Positions 1-7,134 are shown, counted from the stretch's first letter. The stretch: 7,751 nucleotides of DNA from an uncultured Lachnospiraceae bacterium (GCA_910587905.1 CAJUOF010000110.1:1-7751), one strand, 5' to 3'. Program-made: numbers and translations. Notes: generated from the sequence alone by a model not told the origin.

Positions 1-759
1 CCCTGGGGCGAGCTTGGTGTTGATGTTGTGTTAGAGTGCACCGGCTTCTATACCTCCAAGGAGAAGGCTTCCGCACATATCACTGCAGGCGCAAAGAAGG
101 TTGTGATCTCCGCACCCGCAGGAAATGATCTTCCTACTATTGTATACAATGTAAACCATGGGACCTTAAAGAAAGAGGATACGGTGATTTCCGCAGCTTC
201 CTGCACCACCAACTGCCTGGCTCCCATGGCGAAGGCTCTCAACGACCTGGCTCCCGTGGAATCCGGTATTATGTGCACGATCCACGCTTACACCGGCGAT
301 CAGATGATCCTCGACGGTCCTCAGAGAAAGGGTGACCTGAGAAGAAGCCGTGCTGCGGCCATCAACATCGTTCCCAACTCCACCGGTGCCGCCAAGGCCA
401 TTGGTCTGGTCATCCCCGAGCTGAACGGCAAGCTGATCGGCGCTGCTCAGCGTGTACCTACGCCTACCGGTTCCACGACTCTGCTCTTCGCAGTGGTGGA
501 CAAGGCTGTGACCAAGGAAGAGATCAACGCCGCCATGAAGGCTGCCGCTACCGAGTCCTTCGGCTACACCGAGGATGAGATCGTGTCCAGCGACGTTGTG
601 GGCATGACCTACGGTTCCCTGTTTGATGCGACTCAGACCATGGTTTCCCCTCTGGCCGACGGCAAGACCCAGGTTGAGGTTGTTTCCTGGTATGACAATG
701 AGAATTCTTATGTGAGCCAGATGGAAAGGACCATCAAGTACTTCGCTGAGCTGGCATAA
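1..759 (+). CDS. gap: Type I glyceraldehyde-3-phosphate dehydrogenase, C-terminal part (5' end outside window)
   Basis: Glycolytic enzyme of the cytosol: it oxidises and phosphorylates glyceraldehyde 3-phosphate to 1,3-bisphosphoglycerate with NAD(P). The frame is open from base 1 and ends with TAA at 757-759, giving 252 visible residues. The family is usually about 335-340 residues, so roughly the first 85, including most of the Rossmann fold, lie upstream. A GTG at 28-30 is an internal Val, not a start, because the coding match continues upstream of it (PWGELGVDVV). The active-site motif SCTTNCLAP carries the catalytic Cys at visible residue 68 (codon 202-204). The catalytic His is visible residue 95, in CTIHAYTGDQ. 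The phosphate-binding RRSRAAAINIVPNSTGAAKA segment and the C-terminal SWYDNENSY motif are intact. Cofactor preference cannot be read because the N-terminal residues that decide it are missing. It is followed by pgk and tpiA in the same direction, the common Firmicutes triose-phosphate operon. Confidence 0.97.
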   Translation, partial: PWGELGVDVVLECTGFYTSKEKASAHITAGAKKVVISAPAGNDLPTIVYNVNHGTLKKEDTVISAASCTTNCLAPMAKALNDLAPVESGIMCTIHAYTGDQMILDGPQRKGDLRRSRAAAINIVPNSTGAAKAIGLVIPELNGKLIGAAQRVPTPTGSTTLLFAVVDKAVTKEEINAAMKAAATESFGYTEDEIVSSDVVGMTYGSLFDATQTMVSPLADGKTQVEVVSWYDNENSYVSQMERTIKYFAELA

Positions 760-797
760 GCGTTATCGGACAGACAGCAGTATCAGAGAGAACTTTC

Positions 798-832
798 GGC
801 GGGTCCGGTTCTTAAATAGGACCGGATCCGCC
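798..832 (+). terminator. Hairpin between gap and pgk (attenuator or mRNA processing/stabilising stem)
   Basis: A 12-bp stem pairs 798-809 with 821-832, with one G-U pair (803/827) and an 11-base loop. The sequence after the stem (833-842) has only short T runs, not a solid U tract. It is therefore a weak terminator at best. It may instead lower readthrough into pgk or protect the 3' end of gap mRNA, whose product is usually needed in larger amounts. The structure is seen directly; its role is inferred. Confidence 0.6.
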
Positions 833-857
833 GTTTACGTTTATGAAGGAGAACGAC

Positions 858-2063
<1,206 letters not shown>

Positions 2064-2095
2064 GCCCTTAGCGACTGGCAAGCGTAAGCGCAGAC

Positions 2096-2119
2096 AGAGC
2101 TTAGAGCGAACTTAGCTCT
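2096..2119 (+). other. Imperfect hairpin in the pgk-tpiA gap, possibly part of a dispersed intergenic repeat
   Basis: Positions 2096-2104 pair with 2111-2119 (6 bp, one T-T mismatch, 2 bp) around the loop AGCGAA. A second small inverted pair, CTCC/GGAG, follows directly at 2118-2128. The surrounding 2070-2140 stretch repeats short words (AAGCG, TTAG, GGAGG) and resembles intergenic spacer elements that I recall being dispersed in Lachnospiraceae genomes. That resemblance is from memory and uncertain. There is no T tract, so it is not a terminator. It could be an mRNA processing or stability element between the two cistrons. Confidence 0.4.
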
Positions 2120-2164
2120 CCGACGGAGGGAGGAGAGGATACCATATAAAGAAAGGATAAGACA

Positions 2165-2914
2165 ATGGCAAGAAAGAAAATCATTGCTGGAAACTGGAAG
2201 ATGAACATGACTCCCAGCGAGGCGGTAAAACTGATCGAGACTTTGAAACCCTTGGTAAAGACCGACGATGCGGACGTGGTGTTCTGCGTTCCCGCCATCG
2301 ACATCATCCCCGCCCTGGAAGCGGCGAAGGGAACCAACATCGAGATCGGTGCAGAGAACATGTACTTCGAGGAGAAGGGCGCTTACACCGGCGAGATCGC
2401 TCCCGCCATGCTGACGGACGTGGGCGTGAAATACGTGATCATCGGCCATTCCGAGAGAAGAGAGTATTTCGCAGAGACCAACGAGACCGTCAACAAGAAG
2501 GTGCTGAAGGCCTTCGAGCACGGCATCACTCCCATCGTGTGCTGCGGCGAGACCCTGACCCAGAGAGAGCAGGGCGTGACCATGGACTTCATCCGCCAGC
2601 AGGTGAAGATCGCATTCCTGGGCGTGACGGCGGAGCAGGCCAAGACGGCGGTTATCGCTTACGAGCCCATCTGGGCCATCGGGACCGGCAAGACTGCCAC
2701 CACCGAGCAGGCACAGGAGGTCTGCGGCGGCATCCGCAAATGCATCGCCGAGATCTACGACGAGGCGACGGCGGAGGCCATCCGCATTCAGTACGGCGGA
2801 AGCGTCAATGCGAAGACGGCTCCGGAGCTGTTCGTACAGCCCGACATCGACGGCGGCCTGGTGGGCGGTGCAGCCCTTAAGCCCGACTTCGGCCAGATCG
2901 TCAATTGGAAGTAA
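2165..2914 (+). CDS. tpiA: Triosephosphate isomerase
   Basis: Interconverts dihydroxyacetone phosphate and glyceraldehyde 3-phosphate; a cytosolic dimeric TIM barrel. The 249-residue product is of normal family length and all catalytic residues are present: Asn10 and Lys12 in GNWKMN, His95 in GHSERRE, and Glu167 at the start of flexible loop 6 (YEPIWAIGTGKTAT, 166-179). Phosphate-binding YGGSVN and GGLVGGAAL close the barrel. The ATG at 2165 follows AAAGGA (2152-2157) with seven bases between. It is the last gene of the gap-pgk-tpiA cluster and is followed within about 40 bases by a strong terminator. Many Firmicutes carry gpmI and eno next, and neither is present here. Codon use is GC-rich, like gap and pgk and unlike the region beyond 3030. 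Confidence 0.98.
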   Translation: MARKKIIAGNWKMNMTPSEAVKLIETLKPLVKTDDADVVFCVPAIDIIPALEAAKGTNIEIGAENMYFEEKGAYTGEIAPAMLTDVGVKYVIIGHSERREYFAETNETVNKKVLKAFEHGITPIVCCGETLTQREQGVTMDFIRQQVKIAFLGVTAEQAKTAVIAYEPIWAIGTGKTATTEQAQEVCGGIRKCIAEIYDEATAEAIRIQYGGSVNAKTAPELFVQPDIDGGLVGGAALKPDFGQIVNWK

Positions 2915-2952
2915 TTTGTTAGAAACTCTGTGAAAACAGGGCGGATCGGATG

Positions 2953-3029
2953 TCCTCTTCCTCTCTTTTGTCTCACTTTACGCTAAGGAACCGCGGTGAA
3001 GTGAGCGGGAGAGGGAAGAGGATATTTTT
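2953..3029 (+). terminator. Long rho-independent terminator of the glycolytic operon
   Basis: The left arm (2953-2978) and right arm (2998-3022) pair almost throughout. TCCTCTTCC-TCTC matches GAGAGGGAAGAGGA with one bulged base, and CTCACTT matches AAGTGAG further in, separated by an internal loop. Five Ts (3025-3029) follow. The stem is unusually long for a simple terminator but fits one that must stop a heavily transcribed operon. Confidence 0.85.
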
Positions 3030-3053
3030 ATGCGCACGGGCCCCAAGGGTCAT

Positions 3054-3096
3054 TATAATAAGGATGGAAAGGTCGTAAAAATACAAAGCAGGAGGT
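3054..3096 (+). promoter_or_regulatory. Leader of the lost serine recombinase: -10-like TATAAT and consensus ribosome binding site
   Basis: A perfect TATAAT (3054-3059) has no clear -35 at the proper spacing, so the promoter call is weak. AGGAGG at 3091-3096 lies seven bases before the ATG at 3104 and is a full-consensus ribosome binding site. The survival of such a site before a gene that breaks off after about 20 codons indicates that this stretch was once the 5' end of a functional gene. Confidence 0.5.
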
Positions 3097-3103
3097 TACA
3101 CAT

Positions 3104-3163
3104 ATGAGAAAACAGGAGCAAAAGGGCAAAATCACAGCATTGTACGAGAGGTTATTCCACGAC
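3104..3163 (+). pseudogene. N-terminal remnant of a large serine recombinase (integrative-element type)
   Basis: The first 21 residues, ending ITALYERLFHDD, match the opening of large serine recombinases carried by clostridial integrative and conjugative elements (TndX/TnpX-like, usually written ALYxRLSxDDE). These enzymes cut and join attachment sites through a serine-DNA intermediate and are typically 450-600 residues long. Here the similarity stops after Asp-Asp. The frame then runs through unrelated sequence (GGGLTRACPLKTKPPF) to TAG at 3323-3325, which overlaps the next gene's terminator. The position of the catalytic serine in the RLS motif is Phe (residue 18), consistent with a C-to-T change. 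Truncation plus loss of the nucleophile means it cannot be active. The excellent ribosome binding site shows that the start is the original one. The family assignment rests on recognising about 12 residues, so it is good but not certain. Confidence 0.68.
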
Positions 3164-3164
3164 G

Positions 3165-3212
3165 ATGGGGGCGGTCTGACGAGAGCGTGTCCGTTGAAAA
3201 CCAAGCCCCCAT
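3165..3212. repeat. Inverted repeat at the end of the recombinase remnant
   Basis: ATGGGGGC (3165-3172) is perfectly complementary to GCCCCCAT (3205-3212), and GGT/ACC extends the stem past a two-base bulge. The left arm begins exactly where similarity to the recombinase ends. There is no T tract. It may mark a deletion or insertion junction, or be the end of a former mobile segment. Confidence 0.45.
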
Positions 3213-3248
3213 TTGTCAAGGTTATTTTCTCCCACAAGTTCGTAAATC

Positions 3249-3306
3249 AAAAAAATAATGCCTTGGCACTTCTGTTCCTCACTAAAATCAGGAGGGCCAA
3301 GGCATT
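3249..3306 (-). terminator. Rho-independent terminator of the minus-strand ATPase/acetyltransferase pair
   Basis: AATGCCTTGGC (3257-3267) and GCCAAGGCATT (3296-3306) form a perfect 11-bp stem. Reading the minus strand, seven Ts follow (the A run at 3249-3255). It lies 24 bases beyond the TAA of the gene at 3330-4107. It is still perfect although the genes it serves are broken, which suggests recent decay. Confidence 0.9.
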
Positions 3307-3329
3307 AAAATACACTGCTTTATAGCTGT

Positions 3330-4107
3330 TTATAGATATACGAAAGATTGCGGAGCCTGACGGATACCGTAATCAGAAAAAGCCTTGGGTTTTTCATAAA
3401 TCACTACATTTTTTAATTTATATGCAATAGCCTTATCCTTTCCTGAGTAGTAGGAAAAATAAAATTTCTTTGTAATGCCTGCCAATAACTCAATTAGTGT
3501 TAGAGAAGCCCAGGTATCATATCTTTCTTTCAATTCATCTTCGTTATAGACAGATTTGCTGCCGACCATGCGCAAGAACTGGTCATAAGAATATTGCGCA
3601 CGTCCATTTACTTTTATCTTTTCGATTCGCGTTGCCACACAATAAGTAGTAATAACGGATTTATATCCCGGACGGCCACCGGTTCCGGTGTATTTTCTGT
3701 ATACTAAAACAGGCTCTCCAACTTTGAAAGCCAGACTATAAGGCTTGCCTATGTATACTTTTTTCAGTCCATTTGCCACGCTAATATCAACTCGTTCCTG
3801 CAAGGTATTAGCAAGGTCAGAAGAAGCGAACTTGATTGTTGTGATATTAAGGCGAGCAGTCTTCGGCAAAACGCTGCCGTTTGCCAAATTTCTCCTCAGC
3901 TTCATTCGGCTTCAGGTTTACAAAAGCTCCTACACCCTGGTCATCTTCAAATATCAGCGCCCTTTTCCCATCGGCGGCTTTTGCCGCGAATCATTGCACG
4001 AAACCAGTGCTTGATGAAGGGCCGAGGTAATCGGCTTTCAAGGAATCGAAAAAGGGATCGTTGAGATTGATCGCGGAAAATCGCTTGTGCTTAAATTTGC
4101 CCGCCAT
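3330..4107 (-). pseudogene. Broken acetyltransferase-like (GNAT) protein with C-terminal PUA-like (EVE/ASCH-type) domain
   Basis: The ATG at 4107 (minus) has GAGGAGGGG just upstream. Frame 1 encodes MAGKFKHKRFSAINLNDPFF and onward to a TGA at 3993-3991 (codon 39, after GFVQ). It is still readable beyond that (FAAKAADGKRALIFEDDQGV) as far as EAEE near 3892. Coding then moves to another frame at an AAA (3889-3891) and continues NLANGSVLPKTARLNITTIK to TAA at 3332-3330. The span is 778 bases, 3n+1, which fits one inserted base. From memory, the N-terminal part resembles clostridial N-acetyltransferases, but the RxxGxG acetyl-CoA loop expected after ITTIK is absent. Instead ITTIKFA runs straight into SDLANTLQERVDISVANG, which suggests an in-frame deletion near 3825. 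The C-terminal ~150 residues (GEPVLVYRKYTG, GKDKAIAYKLKNV, APQSFVYL at the end) look like a PUA-like barrel of the EVE/ASCH kind, domains that bind modified bases or RNA. The broken state is certain; the family names are less so. It lies 13 bases after the ATPase gene, in one operon. Confidence 0.72.
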
Positions 4108-4120
4108 AATCGGCCCCTCC

Positions 4121-4637
4121 TCAAAGTGATTTTATGAAGTCAATTGCCCGTATAAGGTCTTTAGCGCCCTTAGAAACAAAAAGCTTCGCATTGATGTCTC
4201 TGGCAACTTCATCTGCGTATAGCCGTTCTTCCCGCTGGAAGTATTCAATGCTCTCTACAGCAACCTCAATCCCATCGCGCTTTCTTCGCCGGGACGCTAT
4301 GATTTTTGGATTTTCGGTCAGCAGCACAATAGCATCTGGTTTGAGCATAGCAAAAGTGCCATAAGGAATATGCTGCACTTTGCCCGATGCATTCAGCAGG
4401 CAGAAGTGTCCGTCCAAAATAAAATTCTGGCACAAAGTTCTGGGCTCGTCCACGGCTCAAAGAAGGAACTGCTGATTTTCATCTATGTCAGAAATGGGCT
4501 TGTTTTTTTGCAGATCCCGAATGCTTTTTTGTTGCAATCAAGGCACTGGCCGAGTAGGTCTCGATTCCCACAGAGTCCTTAACAAGATTGCAAAAATAAG
4601 ATTTTCCTACACCATGAACACCGCTCACAAAAATCAT
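4121..4637 (-). pseudogene. Broken small P-loop ATPase (nucleotide-kinase-like AAA family)
   Basis: The start ATG at 4637 (minus) follows GGAGGG by eight bases and begins MIFVSGVHGVGKSYFCNLV. GVHGVGKS (residues 6-13) is a Walker A motif right at the N-terminus, as in small kinase-like or Zeta-like P-loop proteins. A downstream FILDGHFCLL resembles the Walker B-like strand of such kinases, and IIASRRRKRDGIEV gives an arginine-rich lid-like segment. The frame shifts at a run of seven As (plus positions 4503-4509). The correct frame continues KPISDIDENQQFLL, then hits TGA at 4459-4457, then resumes AVDEPRTLCQN and runs to TGA at 4123-4121. The 517-base span is 3n+1, consistent with one extra A. 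The intact product would have been about 171 residues. It overlaps nothing and leads directly into the acetyltransferase/PUA gene, so the two probably worked together. Substrate and role are unknown. Confidence 0.75.
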
Positions 4638-4682
4638 ATTTCTATCCCTCCGTTGCAAAGAGCCATACCGACATTCTGATTT

Positions 4683-4710
4683 ATTATAACGGATCACAAT
4701 AAAAAATCAA
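4683..4710 (-). promoter_or_regulatory. Minus-strand promoter of the ATPase/acetyltransferase pair
   Basis: On the minus strand TTGATT (4710-4705) and a perfect TATAAT (4688-4683) are separated by 16 bases. Transcription would start about 40 bases before the ATPase ATG at 4637. It is divergent from the xre-hsdM-hsdS promoter, with the two -35 elements about 40 bases apart. Confidence 0.65.
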
Positions 4711-4727
4711 CGGATAACAGATTTTTT

Positions 4728-4743
4728 TCCTGCAATCGCAGGA
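4728..4743. promoter_or_regulatory. Small inverted repeat between the divergent promoters, candidate operator
   Basis: TCCTGC (4728-4733) and GCAGGA (4738-4743) form a perfect 6-bp inverted repeat around AATC. It lies seven bases before the -35 of the rightward promoter and 17 bases behind the -35 of the leftward one. That suits a site through which the adjacent Cro/C1-type regulator could act on either promoter. The symmetry is seen; binding is inferred. Confidence 0.4.
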
Positions 4744-4750
4744 GAAATTC

Positions 4751-4779
4751 TTGTGTTTGGGGATTAATTGTGTTATAAT
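4751..4779 (+). promoter_or_regulatory. Extended -10 promoter of the xre-hsdM-hsdS operon
   Basis: TTGTGT (4751-4756) and TATAAT (4774-4779) are separated by exactly 17 bases, and TG at 4771-4772 adds an extended -10 element. The expected start near 4786 leaves a leader of about 45 bases before the regulator's ATG at 4832. Confidence 0.8.
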
Positions 4780-4831
4780 AAGCAGCAGAAATCTTCAAAT
4801 CGGCACATTCCCAGAAAGGGGAGGTTCATTC

Positions 4832-5038
4832 ATGGCTATCAGTTACAAAAAATTATGGAAACTGTTGATTGATAAAGATATGAAGAAAAAAGACTTGCAA
4901 CGATTAGCTGGGATTAGTGCGGCATCCGTTACGAAGCTCGGCAAAAATGAAAATGTAAATACGGAGATCATTGAAAAAATCTGCACAGCCCTAAGATGTG
5001 ATATCTGTGATATTATGGAAATGGTAGAAGAACAGTGA
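4832..5038 (+). CDS. Small Cro/C1-type (XRE family, HTH_26-like) transcriptional regulator
   Basis: This 68-residue DNA-binding protein consists of little more than a five-helix Cro/C1 fold. KKDLQRLAGISAASVTKLGK (19-38) forms the helix-turn-helix, and the following NVNTEIIEKICTALRCDICD (41-60) is the usual last pair of helices. The ATG at 4832 is preceded by AAAGGGGAGG (4815-4824), a strong ribosome binding site. A longer in-frame start at 4751 would begin inside the promoter and is rejected. As first gene of the operon with hsdM 89 bases downstream, it probably sets the timing or level of the methyltransferase, in the manner of controller proteins of restriction-modification systems, and may repress its own promoter. 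That function is inferred from position and family. Its composition matches the AT-richer island rather than the glycolytic genes. Confidence 0.88.
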   Translation: MAISYKKLWKLLIDKDMKKKDLQRLAGISAASVTKLGKNENVNTEIIEKICTALRCDICDIMEMVEEQ

Positions 5039-5089
5039 ATCAATTTTGCAGAATATGAGTTTGAAACAACGATAAATCTGCTGTAAGTC

Positions 5090-5106
5090 GGAAGACGCCA
5101 GTCTCC
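5090..5106 (+). other. Small stem in the hsdM leader
   Basis: GGAAGAC (5090-5096) can pair with GTCTCC (5101-5106) with one bulged A and a four-base loop. It ends just before the hsdM ribosome binding site GAAGGG (5111-5116), which is 11 bases from the ATG and thus only moderately strong. The stem could tune hsdM translation. It is short enough to be chance. Confidence 0.25.
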
Positions 5107-5127
5107 GTGAGAAGGGAATAAAGACAT

Positions 5128-7134
5128 ATGGACAATCAAATTCACAATACAATCGTAAGTTTTATATGGGGAATTGCGGATGACTGCCTGCGCGACGTGT
5201 ATGTGCGCGGAAAATACCGTGATGTCATTTTACCAATGACGGTAATCCGCCGCTTGGATGCCATGCTGGAGGACAGCAAAGAGACTGTTCTTGATATGAA
5301 GAAAAAGCTGGATGAAGCCAGAATCGATAATCAGTGGCCGGCGCTGTGCAATGCGGCAGGGCAGGCATTCTGTAACGCCTCCCCGTTCCGTTTGCGTGAT
5401 CTCACCAGCCGCGCAAAGAAGCAAACGCTAAAGGCCGACTTTGAGGCTTACCTGGACGGTTTTTCTCCTAATGTGCAGGAGATTTTGGAGAAGTTCAAGT
5501 TCCGCAATCAGATTGATACGATGATTGAGGCGGATATTCTGGGAGCAGTTATTGAGAAATTTATTTCGCCGGATATCAACCTCTCTCCGAAGCCGGTTTA
5601 TAAGGACGATGCGCAGACTATATTGAAGCACCCCGGGCTGGACAACCACGGCATGGGTACGATTTTTGAGGAACTGATCCGCAAGTTCAATGAGGAAAAC
5701 AACGAGGAGGCTGGGGAACACTGGACGCCCCGCGATGTCGTTGAACTGATGGCTGACCTTGTGTTTATGCCCATCGCCGACCAAATCAAGGATGCCACCT
5801 ATTCCTGTTATGATGGCGCCTGCGGTACAGGCGGTATGCTTACCGTCGCACAAGACAGACTCCTGACAATTGCAAAGCGGTATGGAAAGAATGTGTCTAT
5901 TCATTTGTTTGGGCAGGAAGTGAACCCCGAAACATACGCCATTTGTAAGGCGGATATGCTGCTCAAAGGTGATGGAGAACAGGCGGAGCATATCAGTTAT
6001 GGCTCTACGCTTTCTCTGGATGGAAACGCCACAAGGCAGTTTGATTTCATGCTGTCCAATCCACCTTACGGGAAAAGCTGGAAGGTTGACGCAGAGAAAA
6101 TGGGCGGTAAAAAGGAGATTCTGGATACCCGCTTTAATGCCTATCTTGAAGGTGGCGAACAGATGGCCATGATTCCTCGGACAAGCGATGGTCAACTGCT
6201 GTTCCTTTTGAACAATGTGGCAAAAATGAAAAAGGATACGCCGCTGGGCAGCCGCATTGCCGAGGTGCATAACGGCTCTTCAATTTTTACGGGGGACGCC
6301 GGCAGCGGGGAAAGCAATGCCCGCCGCTATCTGATTGAGAATGACCTGGTTGAGACTATCATTGCACTGCCGGAGAATATGTTCTACAACACAGGAATTG
6401 GGACATTCATCTGGATTTTGACCAACCGGAAGGAAGAACGCCGTAAAGGGAAAATCCAGTTGATTGACGCAACCGCCATGAAGTCTCCGCTCCGCAAAAA
6501 TATGGGCAAGAAGAATTGCGAAGTCACATCGGAAATCTGCAGTGAAATCGTCCGCATTTTTATGGAGATGGAGCAAAGCGAAGTCAGTATGATTTTTGAT
6601 AACGAGGAGTTTGGCTACTGGTCTGTTACAGTGGAGCGGCCTTTGCGTCTACGCATATATCCTGACAGAGAAATTCCTGCCGATTTATTCAAGAAAGCGG
6701 AAGAGCTTGCGGCGGTAAAAATCGCTCTTGCTGAAGCTGCAAAAAACGCACCTCTGGATGATTGGACAGCATTTGCCAAGGTAACAAAGCTGAAAGCCGG
6801 CACTCTCAGGAAAATCCGACCCTTCATCACAGAGAAAGCCCCATCTTCACAGGCCATTGAAGGGGAGTCGGATGTTGACCTGCGGGATACGGAAAACATC
6901 CCGTTTACCTATGAGGGCGGCATTGATGCCTTTATGCAAAACGAAGTGCTGCCCTATGCTCCCGATGCCTATGTAGATGAAAAGAAAACACAGATAGGCT
7001 ATGAGATTAGCTTTACCAAGTATTTCTATAAACCAATAGAACTGCGCCCGATGGAGGAAATTTTGGAGAGCCTGAAAGCCCTTGAACAGGAAGCAGACGG
7101 TATGATGGCGGAGATCATGGAGGGGATACAATGA
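5128..7134 (+). CDS. hsdM: Type I restriction-modification system DNA methyltransferase subunit (N6-adenine)
   Basis: HsdM transfers methyl from S-adenosylmethionine to adenine N6 in the site chosen by HsdS; two HsdM and one HsdS make the methyltransferase, and HsdR adds restriction. Residues 5-150 are the helical N-terminal HsdM domain (IVSFIWGIADDCLRDVYVRG). Residues about 165-490 are the methyltransferase core. EHWTPRDVVELM (197-208) is the typical lead-in, DGACGTGG (229-236) is the AdoMet-binding motif I, and NPPY (311-314) is the catalytic motif IV of N6-adenine enzymes. PENMFYNTGIGTFIWIL lies near 417-433. All key residues are present and the frame is clean. At 668 residues it is longer than EcoKI HsdM (529). 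The extra length is a C-terminal part (about 500-668) rich in Lys and Glu and ending in a probable helix, a variant found in many type I systems and likely to contact HsdS. Start MDNQIHN is usual for the family. Its stop overlaps the hsdS start (ATGA), so the two are translationally coupled. Confidence 0.96.
   Translation: MDNQIHNTIVSFIWGIADDCLRDVYVRGKYRDVILPMTVIRRLDAMLEDSKETVLDMKKKLDEARIDNQWPALCNAAGQAFCNASPFRLRDLTSRAKKQTLKADFEAYLDGFSPNVQEILEKFKFRNQIDTMIEADILGAVIEKFISPDINLSPKPVYKDDAQTILKHPGLDNHGMGTIFEELIRKFNEENNEEAGEHWTPRDVVELMADLVFMPIADQIKDATYSCYDGACGTGGMLTVAQDRLLTIAKRYGKNVSIHLFGQEVNPETYAICKADMLLKGDGEQAEHISYGSTLSLDGNATRQFDFMLSNPPYGKSWKVDAEKMGGKKEILDTRFNAYLEGGEQMAMIPRTSDGQLLFLLNNVAKMKKDTPLGSRIAEVHNGSSIFTGDAGSGESNARRYLIENDLVETIIALPENMFYNTGIGTFIWILTNRKEERRKGKIQLIDATAMKSPLRKNMGKKNCEVTSEICSEIVRIFMEMEQSEVSMIFDNEEFGYWSVTVERPLRLRIYPDREIPADLFKKAEELAAVKIALAEAAKNAPLDDWTAFAKVTKLKAGTLRKIRPFITEKAPSSQAIEGESDVDLRDTENIPFTYEGGIDAFMQNEVLPYAPDAYVDEKKTQIGYEISFTKYFYKPIELRPMEEILESLKALEQEADGMMAEIMEGIQ

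Noticed and set aside
28..30. GTG as start of the gap product
   Set aside because: The dehydrogenase sequence continues in frame upstream to base 1 (PWGELGVDVV), so this is an internal valine in a gene cut by the window edge.
843..857. Earlier ATG for pgk
   Set aside because: It overlaps the ribosome binding site that serves the ATG at 858 and has no site of its own. The usual N-terminus of the family starts at 858.
3028..3237. 69-codon minus-strand open frame over the recombinase remnant
   Set aside because: It has no ribosome binding site of note, runs through the recombinase leader antisense and ends at the operon terminator. The plus strand explains the sequence better.
3745..4014. 89-codon plus-strand open frame
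   Set aside because: It is antisense to the acetyltransferase/PUA pseudogene and crosses both its TGA and its frameshift. Low-complexity antisense protein with no ribosome binding site.
3330..4637. Recoding of TGA (as Trp, Gly or selenocysteine) to keep the two broken genes alive
   Set aside because: TGA ends pgk and hsdM normally and TGG is used for Trp throughout. No selenocysteine-type element is evident, and both genes also have frameshifts.
4751..4831. N-terminal extension of the small regulator from a TTG at 4751
   Set aside because: The codon is the -35 element itself and the extension would span the -10 element. The ATG at 4832 has a strong ribosome binding site.
5428..6270. 280-codon minus-strand open frame inside hsdM
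   Set aside because: It is a mirror frame of the coding strand. Its protein has no recognisable family, and hsdM on the other strand has all its motifs.
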